Assembly: GCA_005877855.1 (NCBI GenBank)
Contig: VBOF01000114.1
Coordinates: 1-5,125 of the forward strand
DNA length: 5,125 nucleotides
Reading direction: 5' to 3'
DNA from: Nitrospirota bacterium
GTDB lineage: Bacteria > Nitrospirota > Nitrospiria > Nitrospirales > NS-4
This document shows, in pieces, positions 1 to 5,125 of the stretch. The position numbers and the translations under genes were made by a program. Each line of letters begins with the position of its first letter. Position 1 is the first letter of the stretch. The notes beneath the pieces are model-generated. The model ran no database searches, was not told the origin of the DNA, and saw only the letters and a program-made list of their open reading frames with translations.

Positions 1-595
1 GGGGCCGTGCGGGAAAGTGCTGGGCCAGGAGATCGCCGCACATCGCAATCGCCCGGCAAAAGGCCTCCGTTGGGCGCCCGTCTTTGATCCCCTGGATCAA
101 GCCGTTAACAAGTGTGTCCCAGGTACCGGGCGGCACCCTCTCGTTGATGGCCTTGTCGGCGAGCACCTGCACGCGGCGCTCCAGCAGCGAGGCCATGATC
201 AAAATGCCAGTGCCTTCGCGCGTCTTGTGCAGGCCGTGTTCGTAGAACGCCAGTTCGGCGCGCCGGCGCACCTTGAAGGCCATCCGCTCGTTCGAGGAGA
301 AGAACCGTCTCACGACGGAGATGGAGCCAGCCCCATAGCCCACCGCATAGGCGAGCACCACGCCGAGCACGACCCAGCCGGGATGGTGCAGATGCACGAC
401 GTGTTGCTCCCAGCCGAGGTCCCAGGTCAGCAGGACGGTCAGAGTTAAGAGCGAAAAGGCGAGCCCCGCAAGGTATCGCGCGTCGCTGTATCGCGCGGAG
501 GAGGGGACGATCATGGGCACGATCTCGCCCCGCGTGCGTCGTTCGGCAGCCTGCACTGCCTCACGGATTTTTCTGAGGTCGTCGTCCGAAAACAT
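1..595 (-). CDS. TPM-domain integral membrane protein (C-terminus cut by window edge)
   Basis: The frame is open from ATG at 595 to the window edge, giving 198 codons with no stop, so the 3' end lies outside. Residues 13-30 (AERRTRGEIVPMIV core) look like the first helix and strand of a TPM (TLP18.3/Psb32/MOLO-1) domain. Two hydrophobic segments follow (about 41-60 and 73-95), and the rest of the domain resumes at about 103-190 with EGTGILIMASLLERRVQVL. The membrane hairpin therefore sits inside the TPM fold, as in the uncharacterised membrane-TPM family that often follows YgcG-type genes. It lacks the GYGLEG signature seen in the other two TPM proteins here. By family length perhaps 20-30 residues are missing. 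It starts 7 nt after the preceding stop with a good ribosome site, so it is the third gene of the lemA unit. Its biochemical role is unknown; an envelope role with LemA is inference. Confidence 0.85.
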   Translation of the reverse strand, partial: MFSDDDLRKIREAVQAAERRTRGEIVPMIVPSSARYSDARYLAGLAFSLLTLTVLLTWDLGWEQHVVHLHHPGWVVLGVVLAYAVGYGAGSISVVRRFFSSNERMAFKVRRRAELAFYEHGLHKTREGTGILIMASLLERRVQVLADKAINERVPPGTWDTLVNGLIQGIKDGRPTEAFCRAIAMCGDLLAQHFPARP

Positions 596-598
596 GTT

Positions 599-604
599 CA
601 CCTC
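599..604 (-). promoter_or_regulatory. Ribosome binding site of the left-edge TPM gene
   Basis: GAGGTG on the minus strand lies 3 nt before the ATG at 595, inside the longer purine-rich run GGTGAGGTGAAC. It overlaps the TGA stop (603-605) of the upstream TPM gene. This supports the chosen ATG and suggests that ribosomes finishing the upstream gene can start this one. Confidence 0.6.
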
Positions 605-1463
605 ACCAACTTCCGGAGGCGCCTCCGCCGCCAAAAGACCCACCTCCGCCGCTGAAGCCGCCGCCGAATCCGCCTCCGCCCGAAAACTCGCCAAAACTTC
701 CTCCTCCCCAGCCGCTGAATCCCCGTGGAGAACTTCGGCCGCCGCCCGCCATCCCTGCCAGCCCCATCGCGACGATCAGCACGATGACCGCGGCGACGAT
801 GGCCAGGATCAAGCCGGACGAGAGGGCGAGCACGAAGGCCATCACGCTTCCGATGGAGCCGCCTTTCCAATGGTGGCCGACGATGGCGGCTGTCAGGATA
901 CCCACGACGACGGCCAGGAACAACATGCCCAAGGCGCTTTCGGTCTTGTTGCCGGTCGAAACTGGTTTTCGCTCGGGCGGAGTGTAGGTGCCTTCGATCG
1001 TGCCGAGCACGGCCTTGACGCCGGCCGCGATCCCGCCGGGGAAATCGCCGTTCCTGAAGCGAGGAACTATCTCTTCCCTGATGATCCGGGAAGATTTCAG
1101 ATCGGTCAACGCACCTTCCAAACCGTAGCCCACTTCGATGCGGACTTTGCGATCGTTTGGCACCACAAGAATGAGCACGCCGTTGTCGGTTCCCTTTCGC
1201 CCGAGCTTCCAGGCAGTCGCCACTCGATGGGAGAATTCCTCCAGCGGTTCCCCTTCCAGGGATGGCAGGGTCAGGACCGCTACCTGGTTGCCGGTGCGCG
1301 CCTCGTGGGTGGCCAGCTCCGCGGAAAGCGATGCGGTACGATCCGCAGGCAGGAGATGGGCGTTATCAACGATGCGCCCGGTGAGCGGTGGGACATCGAG
1401 CGCGGCGGCGGGCGAAGCAAGTGCCCCGACCATGACTGCCACCAGCAGGGAAACTACCCGCAC
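603..1463 (-). CDS. YgcG-type TPM-domain protein with glycine-rich C-terminal tail
   Basis: A 286-residue protein. Residues 1-21 form a signal peptide (hydrophobic core, then SPAAA before LDVPP). Residues 29-157 form a TPM domain: it opens with TGRIVDNAHLLP, has the strand NQVAVLTLPSL, the NGVLILVV strand at 94-101, and the signature RIEVGYGLEGALTD at 108-121. Membrane segments follow at about 177-195 and 206-236 (the second may be two helices). The tail, 239-286, is almost all Gly, Ser and Phe and ends GASGSW. This order is typical of the YgcG family, usually found beside lemA, as here. GTG at 1463 is chosen because it is the only start giving a complete signal peptide; the next ATG (1433) would remove half of it. 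The start directly abuts the lemA stop TAA with no clear Shine-Dalgarno sequence, so translation is probably coupled. The TPM domain should face the periplasm. No enzymatic activity can be assigned. Confidence 0.92.
   Translation of the reverse strand: MRVVSLLVAVMVGALASPAAALDVPPLTGRIVDNAHLLPADRTASLSAELATHEARTGNQVAVLTLPSLEGEPLEEFSHRVATAWKLGRKGTDNGVLILVVPNDRKVRIEVGYGLEGALTDLKSSRIIREEIVPRFRNGDFPGGIAAGVKAVLGTIEGTYTPPERKPVSTGNKTESALGMLFLAVVVGILTAAIVGHHWKGGSIGSVMAFVLALSSGLILAIVAAVIVLIVAMGLAGMAGGGRSSPRGFSGWGGGSFGEFSGGGGFGGGFSGGGGSFGGGGASGSW
606..749 (-). repeat. Low-complexity glycine-codon repeat (Gly-rich tail of TPM protein)
   Basis: This coding stretch holds degenerate short repeats of GGC/GGA glycine codons broken by TTC/TTT (Phe) and AGC/TCG (Ser), giving units such as GGGGFGGGFSGGGGSFGGGG. 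On the plus strand it reads as repeated cctccgccgc. It encodes residues 239-286 of the YgcG-type protein. Such tails are usual in this family, so it is a protein feature and not a separate element, but slippage could vary its length between strains. Confidence 0.75.
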
Positions 1464-2060
1464 TTAGAACTTGACTTCGGGCGGCTGGGCCGCAGCCTTC
1501 TCGTCGGCCACCGTGAAGTTCGGCTTCACATCCATTTTGAGAATGTATTTCGCGGTCATATTGGTGGGGAAAAAGCGCACAAGCTTATTGTATTCGGCCA
1601 CCTTGTCGATGTACCGCTTGCGCGCCACGGTGATCCGGTTCTCGGTGCCCTCTAACTGGCTCTGGAGGTCGCGGAAATTTTCATTCGCTTTGAGGTCTGG
1701 GTATTTTTCGACGACCACCATCAGCCGCGCGAGCGCCGTGGACAGGTCTCCCTGCGCCGCCTGGAATTTCTTGAACGCCTCGGGGTCCTTGATCAGCTCC
1801 GGCGTCGCCTTGATGCCGGCGACCTGCGAGCGGGCCTGGGTCACGGCCTCCAGCGTCTGTCTCTCGTGGGCCGCATAGCCCTTGACGACATTGACCAGGT
1901 TCGGGATCAGATCGGCCCGCCGCTGATACTGGTTGAGGACCTCGCTCCACGCGGCGTTCGTCTCTTCGTCGAGCCCTTGGATGTCGTTATAGCCGCATCC
2001 GGGGGCGATCAAAAGCGTCATGATCAGCAGCGCCATCGTCACGTGATGTCGAGCATGCAT
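1464..2060 (-). CDS. lemA: LemA family protein
   Basis: A 198-residue protein that covers the family's whole conserved region. Residues 1-21 are a hydrophobic leader followed by Cys22 (LIAPGC), so it may be a lipoprotein, although Ala at -3 and Pro at -2 make the lipobox imperfect. After it come the LemA hallmarks: GYNDIQ (23-28), AAWSEVLNQYQRRADLIPNLV (36-56), KGYAAHE (60-66), and a long helical region (67-135). Then follow LEGTENRITVARKRY (136-150), YNKLVRFFPTN (157-167) and the C-terminal PPEVKF. LemA forms an N-terminally anchored four-helix bundle exposed outside the membrane. Its molecular function is unsettled, and in many genomes it sits beside TPM genes as here. ATG at 2060 is preferred over an upstream in-frame TTG (2087), because a strong AAGGAGG lies 7 nt before 2060 and the longer form would encode through that site. 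Confidence 0.95.
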   Translation of the reverse strand: MHARHHVTMALLIMTLLIAPGCGYNDIQGLDEETNAAWSEVLNQYQRRADLIPNLVNVVKGYAAHERQTLEAVTQARSQVAGIKATPELIKDPEAFKKFQAAQGDLSTALARLMVVVEKYPDLKANENFRDLQSQLEGTENRITVARKRYIDKVAEYNKLVRFFPTNMTAKYILKMDVKPNFTVADEKAAAQPPEVKF

Positions 2061-2067
2061 ATCGGGG

Positions 2068-2074
2068 CCTCCTT
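2068..2074 (-). promoter_or_regulatory. Strong Shine-Dalgarno of lemA
   Basis: AAGGAGG on the minus strand, 7 nt upstream of ATG 2060, is close to a perfect anti-16S match and the strongest ribosome site in the window. It fixes the lemA start. Its first two bases are also the last two bases of an inverted repeat just upstream. Confidence 0.85.
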
Positions 2075-2087
2075 GATTGAGAATCAA
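2073..2087 (-). repeat. Short perfect inverted repeat before lemA
   Basis: On the minus strand TTGATT-CTC-AATCAA is a perfect 6-bp inverted repeat with a 3-nt centre, lying in the 52-nt gap between the oxidoreductase gene and lemA. It overlaps the lemA ribosome site by two bases. As RNA it would form a small AT-rich hairpin of low stability. As DNA it could be an operator-like dyad. No T-run follows it, so it is not an intrinsic terminator. A function is not shown. Confidence 0.5.
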
Positions 2088-2112
2088 CGGCTACTCCGTC
2101 TCACCGGCGTCA

Positions 2113-2823
2113 TCAGTAATACTTCTCCCTATAGATGGGACACAGGCCTTTCTTCTGCAAGACCGCCGTCACGTCCTTGATCATGCCCTCGTTCCCGCAG
2201 AGATAGACGGCGAGGTTCTGCACGGACGCAATGCGCGCCTCCACCAGCGGGGTCACGCGTCCGCGTTCACCGGTCCAGCCGTCCTCGGGACGGGACAGCG
2301 TGGTGATGAAGGAGAAGTTCGGATGGGCGCTGGCCAGGGCCTCCAGCTCGTCCTTGTAGTAGAGGTCCCGCTGGCTGCGAAGGCCCCAGTAGAGTGTGAC
2401 CGGGCGGGGGAACCCACGCTCGGACAGAGCGTAGAGCATCGAGCGAAGAGGGGCGATCCCTGTGGCGGTCGCCACAAACAGGATGTCGCGCGCGGGATCG
2501 TCCCGCAGGTAGAAGGCCCCGGTCGGACCCTTGAACTGGGTCTCATCCCCGACGCGAAGGCTGAACAGATAGGTGGAGCCGGGTCCGCCCGGGACCAGGT
2601 TGAGCAGCAGCAAGGGACGCTCCCGCTGGCTGGGCGGGGACGCGATGGAGTAGGGGCGCACGATGGTCCGGTTGAGCGCGTCGCGCCCCACCTCGAACGA
2701 GACGAACTGGCCGGCCTTGAACGCGATCGCCGGAGGTTCTTTCAGGCGCAACTCGATCTCCCGCACGTCATGCGTCAGGTCGCGAACGCGACATACGGTG
2801 GCCCTGAAGAGTTGAAGCGGCAT
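2113..2823 (-). CDS. FAD/NAD(P)-binding oxidoreductase, ferredoxin-NADP reductase-like
   Basis: A 236-residue two-domain flavoprotein of the ferredoxin-NADP+ reductase superfamily. Residues 1-105 form the FAD-binding barrel: AGQFVSFEV (37-45), the flavin motif RPYSIASP (56-63), GGPGSTYLFSL (79-89) and KGPTGAFYL (98-106). Residues 112-236 form the NAD(P) domain: LFVATATGIAPLRSML (115-130), YWGLRSQRDLYY (145-156) and LCGNEGMIKD (208-217), with an aromatic end EKYY. No cysteine cluster for a 2Fe-2S ferredoxin domain is present, so electrons presumably pass to or from a separate partner. RxYSIASP and the CGN..MI motif resemble Fpr-type reductases, but cofactor preference and partner cannot be read from sequence. 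ATG 2823 is chosen because the barrel begins right after it; the open frame runs on upstream to 3066 but would overlap the neighbouring TPM gene by 164 nt and adds no recognisable sequence. There is no well-spaced Shine-Dalgarno, while a TATAAT lies 6 nt upstream. Confidence 0.9.
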   Translation of the reverse strand: MPLQLFRATVCRVRDLTHDVREIELRLKEPPAIAFKAGQFVSFEVGRDALNRTIVRPYSIASPPSQRERPLLLLNLVPGGPGSTYLFSLRVGDETQFKGPTGAFYLRDDPARDILFVATATGIAPLRSMLYALSERGFPRPVTLYWGLRSQRDLYYKDELEALASAHPNFSFITTLSRPEDGWTGERGRVTPLVEARIASVQNLAVYLCGNEGMIKDVTAVLQKKGLCPIYREKYY

Positions 2824-2829
2824 GGCCTT

Positions 2830-2835
2830 ATTATA
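2830..2835 (-). promoter_or_regulatory. Candidate -10 box for the oxidoreductase, possibly leaderless
   Basis: A perfect TATAAT on the minus strand ends 6 nt before the A of the ATG at 2823 (TTGTATAATAAGGCCATG). Transcription from such a box usually starts about 6-7 nt downstream, which would be at the start codon itself. No good -35 hexamer is seen at 16-18 nt spacing (CAGGGC at 17). The AAGG between box and start is only 2 nt from the ATG, too close for a normal ribosome site. The box stands out in GC-rich surroundings but is unproven. Confidence 0.4.
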
Positions 2836-2855
2836 CAAGTAAACGTCTGGCGGCC

Positions 2856-2888
2856 CTGGGGTCTCGCTCCTGGCATGGAAAGACCCAG
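2856..2888 (-). repeat. Imperfect inverted repeat between TPM and oxidoreductase genes
   Basis: AGACCCAG at 2881-2888 pairs with CTGGGGTCT at 2856-2864, an 8-bp stem with one bulged base around a 16-nt loop. It lies just after the TAG stop (2903-2905) of the upstream TPM gene. No T-run follows on the minus strand, so it is not a classical intrinsic terminator. It could protect the upstream mRNA end or weaken read-through, or be chance in GC-rich DNA. Confidence 0.35.
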
Positions 2889-2902
2889 CGTATGGTCGGA
2901 AA

Positions 2903-4078
2903 CTAGTGTACTTTGCCGCGAATCGGTAGTTCCCTGTTGTCTCCGTCGGCGATCCGGATAAATCCTTTGATGTTGACAAGCTTGTCGGCAAAGGTTCTGG
3001 TGTAAACGTTATCCTGTCCGTTAAGGCCCCAGGTGTACACGCCACCGGAGTAATTCGCGGCGCCAATCACTCCCGTATACATGTCCAATTGCCACCCCTT
3101 TTCCCCCTTCACAAAATGAAACGGGTCGAGCAACGGATCATTGGTAAAGTAAAGCATCGCCACATTGCCGCGGGTGTCGATCTTGTACTGCTTGCCGTAA
3201 TCCCTCAGCAGGATGTAATGGAAATACGCCTTACTCATGGGGAGCGTGGCGAGGAGGCCTTGCGATTCCTTGGTGAAGATGTCGACGACGGGAATGAATT
3301 GGCCGGCCAGGAGCCATTCCAGATATTTTTGAAAGACCTCTTCCGGCGTAGGCTGGGCCGAATAATACTCCCGCTCCTCCTTGGTGGCCATTCGAAAGAT
3401 GTCGCCTTGCCGGCTCGACGGCATGGCGGCGGACGCTCCGGCTCCGCCCGAAAGATGCCCCTGGCGCCTGATCGCAGTTAGCACCGTGGGATCGAATTCA
3501 TTTCCTAGCACCGCCTGGCGGATGCGATAATGCAGCATACGGATCAGCAATCGCAGCCCCACGCTCACATCGCCAGCTGAAAAGAACGCTTGAGCGTGAT
3601 CGTGGATCAAGTAGCTCACGAATACATCGGGGAAAAACCCTTCCAGCCCGTACCCCACCTCCACGCGCAGCCGTTTCCCTTTGAAATCGTACAGCAGTAA
3701 CGTGCCGCGCTCTTCCCGGGTTTTCCCGCCGATCCCGAAGGCTTCGACTTTTTTGACGGCCAGCTCCTCGATGGGTTTCCCGCTGGTGTCCTTGACCAGT
3801 ACAATGCGCAGATCGACGTCAGATTCCTCCTGAATCCGTTGCAGGTCGTCCTCGAAGGTTTTGATCGTGTTGCCCCAGGAGTCCATGGCGGGCATGATCC
3901 TGGCGTAGTCGTAAAAGTGATGATGCTTGTCCAGCGTCACGCCAAGGAAATCCTCGACCGACCTGCGGACGGAGTGCCTCTCCCAGGCGAAGAAAGGAGC
4001 CACCCCGAAGATGAGCGTGCCGAGCACGATGAGGCCGATCGCGTTACGAAGACGGGAAGGACGGTTTGTCTCGAGCAT
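2903..4078 (-). CDS. Membrane-anchored TPM-domain protein with unassigned C-terminal domain
   Basis: A 391-residue protein. Arg7, Arg10 and Arg11 precede a single hydrophobic segment (12-31), so the rest should lie in the periplasm. A TPM domain covers about 69-190: DVDLRIVLVKD (88-98), GTLLLYDF (125-132), then RVEVGYGLEGFFPD (138-151), almost the same signature as the YgcG-type protein nearby. A Gly/Ala/Ser linker (about 208-226) leads to a C-terminal region (about 235-391) with TPEEVFQKYLEWLLAGQF, EKGWQLD and a Tyr/Gly-rich NYSGGVYTWGLNG. I do not recognise this region; an NTF2/SnoaL-like fold is a weak guess from the helix-then-strand pattern and the GWQLD strand. It has no glycine-rich tail and is longer than usual YgcG proteins. 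ATG 4078 is preferred over GTG 4084: AGGAGG is 8 nt from the ATG but only 2 nt from the GTG. It follows the M16 gene closely and is probably cotranscribed with it. Function unknown. Confidence 0.88.
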   Translation of the reverse strand: MLETNRPSRLRNAIGLIVLGTLIFGVAPFFAWERHSVRRSVEDFLGVTLDKHHHFYDYARIMPAMDSWGNTIKTFEDDLQRIQEESDVDLRIVLVKDTSGKPIEELAVKKVEAFGIGGKTREERGTLLLYDFKGKRLRVEVGYGLEGFFPDVFVSYLIHDHAQAFFSAGDVSVGLRLLIRMLHYRIRQAVLGNEFDPTVLTAIRRQGHLSGGAGASAAMPSSRQGDIFRMATKEEREYYSAQPTPEEVFQKYLEWLLAGQFIPVVDIFTKESQGLLATLPMSKAYFHYILLRDYGKQYKIDTRGNVAMLYFTNDPLLDPFHFVKGEKGWQLDMYTGVIGAANYSGGVYTWGLNGQDNVYTRTFADKLVNIKGFIRIADGDNRELPIRGKVH

Positions 4079-4086
4079 GAGCACAG

Positions 4087-4092
4087 CCTCCT
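4087..4092 (-). promoter_or_regulatory. Ribosome binding site deciding the TPM gene start
   Basis: AGGAGG on the minus strand is followed by CTGTGCTC and then ATG at 4078, a spacing of 8 nt. The in-frame GTG at 4084 is only 2 nt away, too close to use this site. The site therefore selects the ATG and removes two residues from the longest possible reading. Confidence 0.75.
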
Positions 4093-4123
4093 GGTTAAAG
4101 GCCAGGCCTGTATGATCGGGCTG

Positions 4124-5125
4124 TCAGCCGCCGGGCTTGAGCGGGAGGTGGCGGACCTGGCCGAAGGTCGAGAGGGGCTTTTCGAAGTCGTCGTCTTTAC
4201 CGACCGCCAGGATGATCACGCGATCAGGATGCAGGTACTTTCGCGCGACGCGCAGCAGGTCCTCCTTGGTGAGCTTCACGACGCTGTCCCGGAAGCGTTG
4301 TAGGAAGTCCTTGGGCAGCCCGTAGTACTCGAGTGCCATGAGTCGTCCGACGATCAACCCGGCGTTGGCGAACGAGAAGACGAAGGAGTTGAGGAACGCA
4401 TCCTTCGCGGACTGAAGCTCGTCATCCGACACCGGCTCCTGCCGGAGCCGCTCCATGTGGTCCAGCATACTGGCCAGGGCCTGGTGCGTGGACGAGCCTT
4501 TGGTCAGCGCGTAGAGGAGGAAGGCGCCGGGCCCCCGGTTGCCGGGCACCAGCCGGCTTCCGACGGAGTAGGCCAAGCCCTGACGGCTCCGCACGTCCCG
4601 GAAGAGCCGTGAAGTGAAGGAATTCCCTCCCAGGATGTCCCCGAGCAGGGCCAATGCAAAGTAGTCTGGGTCGTCTTCCTTGAGGGACAAGTGCCCGACG
4701 CGCAGGTGGGTCTGCGTAAGGTCCCGGCTCAGGATGTTCACTGAACGGCTGCTCCCTGCCGCGGACGAGGCGGTCACCGGCGGAATCGCCGGCAACGTCA
4801 CGGGCTGCGGCTTCCAGTCTCCAAACGTTTTGCGCAAGGCATCCAGCATCGCCGGCTTGTCGAAATCCCCGGTGACGCCCAGGATGAGGCCGCTCGGCGT
4901 GAAGTATTGCCGGTGAAAGGCGACCAGGTCCTCGCGCGTGATGCGTGACACGGTCTCGATGGTGCTCTCACGGCCCAACGGGTGGTCGGCTCCGTAGAGG
5001 AGCTTCCGGAACTCACGTCCGGCGATCCCGGCCGGGCTATCTGGTCGGCGGCGGATGGCCTCCACGGCTTGGCGCTTCTCGAGCTCCACTTTGGCGGGCT
5101 CGAAAGCCGGAGTGCTGAGCATGTC
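4124..5125 (-). CDS. M16-family (pitrilysin-like) zinc peptidase, C-terminal part
   Basis: The frame is open to the right edge (334 codons) and ends at TGA 4124-4126; the 5' part lies outside. The first visible residues match the middle of M16B proteins, so the ATG at 5120-5122 is internal, not the start. Counting that Met as 1: the end of the first half is KVELEKRQAVEAIRRR (11-26), GREFRKLLYGADHPLG (35-50), ITREDLVAFHRQYFTPS (61-77) and GLILGVTGDFD (78-88). The second M16 domain follows: THLRVGHLSL (138-147), LGGNSFTSRLFRDVRSRQGLAYSV (164-187) and VSDDELQSAKDAFLNSFVF (231-249). Arg178 and Tyr185 have the R-x6-Y spacing of the substrate-binding R/Y pair known in bacterial M16B peptidases. The zinc motif HXXEH would be in the unseen N-terminal half, so catalytic competence cannot be judged. 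The substrate is unknown; a periplasmic role is inferred from its envelope neighbours. Confidence 0.93.
   Translation of the reverse strand, partial: DMLSTPAFEPAKVELEKRQAVEAIRRRPDSPAGIAGREFRKLLYGADHPLGRESTIETVSRITREDLVAFHRQYFTPSGLILGVTGDFDKPAMLDALRKTFGDWKPQPVTLPAIPPVTASSAAGSSRSVNILSRDLTQTHLRVGHLSLKEDDPDYFALALLGDILGGNSFTSRLFRDVRSRQGLAYSVGSRLVPGNRGPGAFLLYALTKGSSTHQALASMLDHMERLRQEPVSDDELQSAKDAFLNSFVFSFANAGLIVGRLMALEYYGLPKDFLQRFRDSVVKLTKEDLLRVARKYLHPDRVIILAVGKDDDFEKPLSTFGQVRHLPLKPGG

Noticed and set aside
603..750. Plus-strand cctccgccgc repeats as a CRISPR-like or satellite repeat
   Set aside because: The repeats are degenerate, have no spacers, and are fully explained by the Gly-rich tail encoded on the minus strand.
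513..1655. A 380-codon open frame on the plus strand
   Set aside because: It is antisense to the YgcG-type TPM gene and the end of lemA, has a low-complexity composition rich in His, Gly and Asp, and matches no family. It arises from high-GC codon bias on the opposite strand.
2856..2888. Intrinsic terminator after the anchored TPM gene
   Set aside because: The stem is imperfect and no T-run follows on the minus strand, so it is listed only as an inverted repeat.
2077..2961. A 294-codon open frame on the plus strand
   Set aside because: It lies opposite the clearly conserved oxidoreductase gene and shows no domain or ribosome site of its own.
2824..3066. N-terminal extension of the oxidoreductase to the ATG at 3066
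   Set aside because: It would overlap the end of the TPM gene by 164 nt, adds residues with no FAD-domain similarity, and the conserved barrel starts just after ATG 2823.
3839..4303. A plus-strand open frame spanning the gap between the M16 and TPM genes
   Set aside because: Both ends are antisense to well-supported genes, and the protein has no recognisable motif.

Overview
The window is a compact, high-GC stretch of bacterial chromosome. All six protein genes lie on the minus strand, so transcription runs from the right edge to the left. The proteins are envelope-type: signal peptides or membrane anchors on LemA and three TPM-domain proteins, next to an M16 peptidase. This suggests a Gram-negative bacterium. 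A Nitrospirota- or NC10-like source is a guess from general impression only. No tRNA, rRNA, CRISPR array, IS element, phage gene or recombination site is visible, and base composition looks even across the genes.

Layout in transcription order: (1) the C-terminal part of an M16-family peptidase, cut by the right edge (4124-5125); (2) a membrane-anchored TPM-domain protein with an extra C-terminal region of about 150 residues that I do not recognise (2903-4078); (3) a 79-nt gap with an imperfect inverted repeat and a TATAAT box just before the next start codon; (4) a small FAD/NAD(P) oxidoreductase of the ferredoxin-NADP reductase type (2113-2823); (5) a 52-nt gap with a perfect short inverted repeat touching a strong Shine-Dalgarno sequence; (6) lemA (1464-2060); (7) a YgcG-type TPM protein with a glycine-rich tail, whose GTG start directly abuts the lemA stop (603-1463); (8) a second, divergent TPM membrane protein, 7 nt downstream and cut by the left edge (1-595).

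LemA plus one or two TPM proteins is a recurring bacterial gene group of poorly known envelope function. The abutting genes here fit one tightly coupled transcript. The M16 and first TPM genes are 45 nt apart from stop to start and probably share a transcript. The oxidoreductase may start a new transcript from its own promoter. The least ordinary features are three TPM proteins of three different architectures within 4.1 kb, the unexplained C-terminal domain on one of them, and a possible leaderless start for the oxidoreductase. Nothing here proves a new system.
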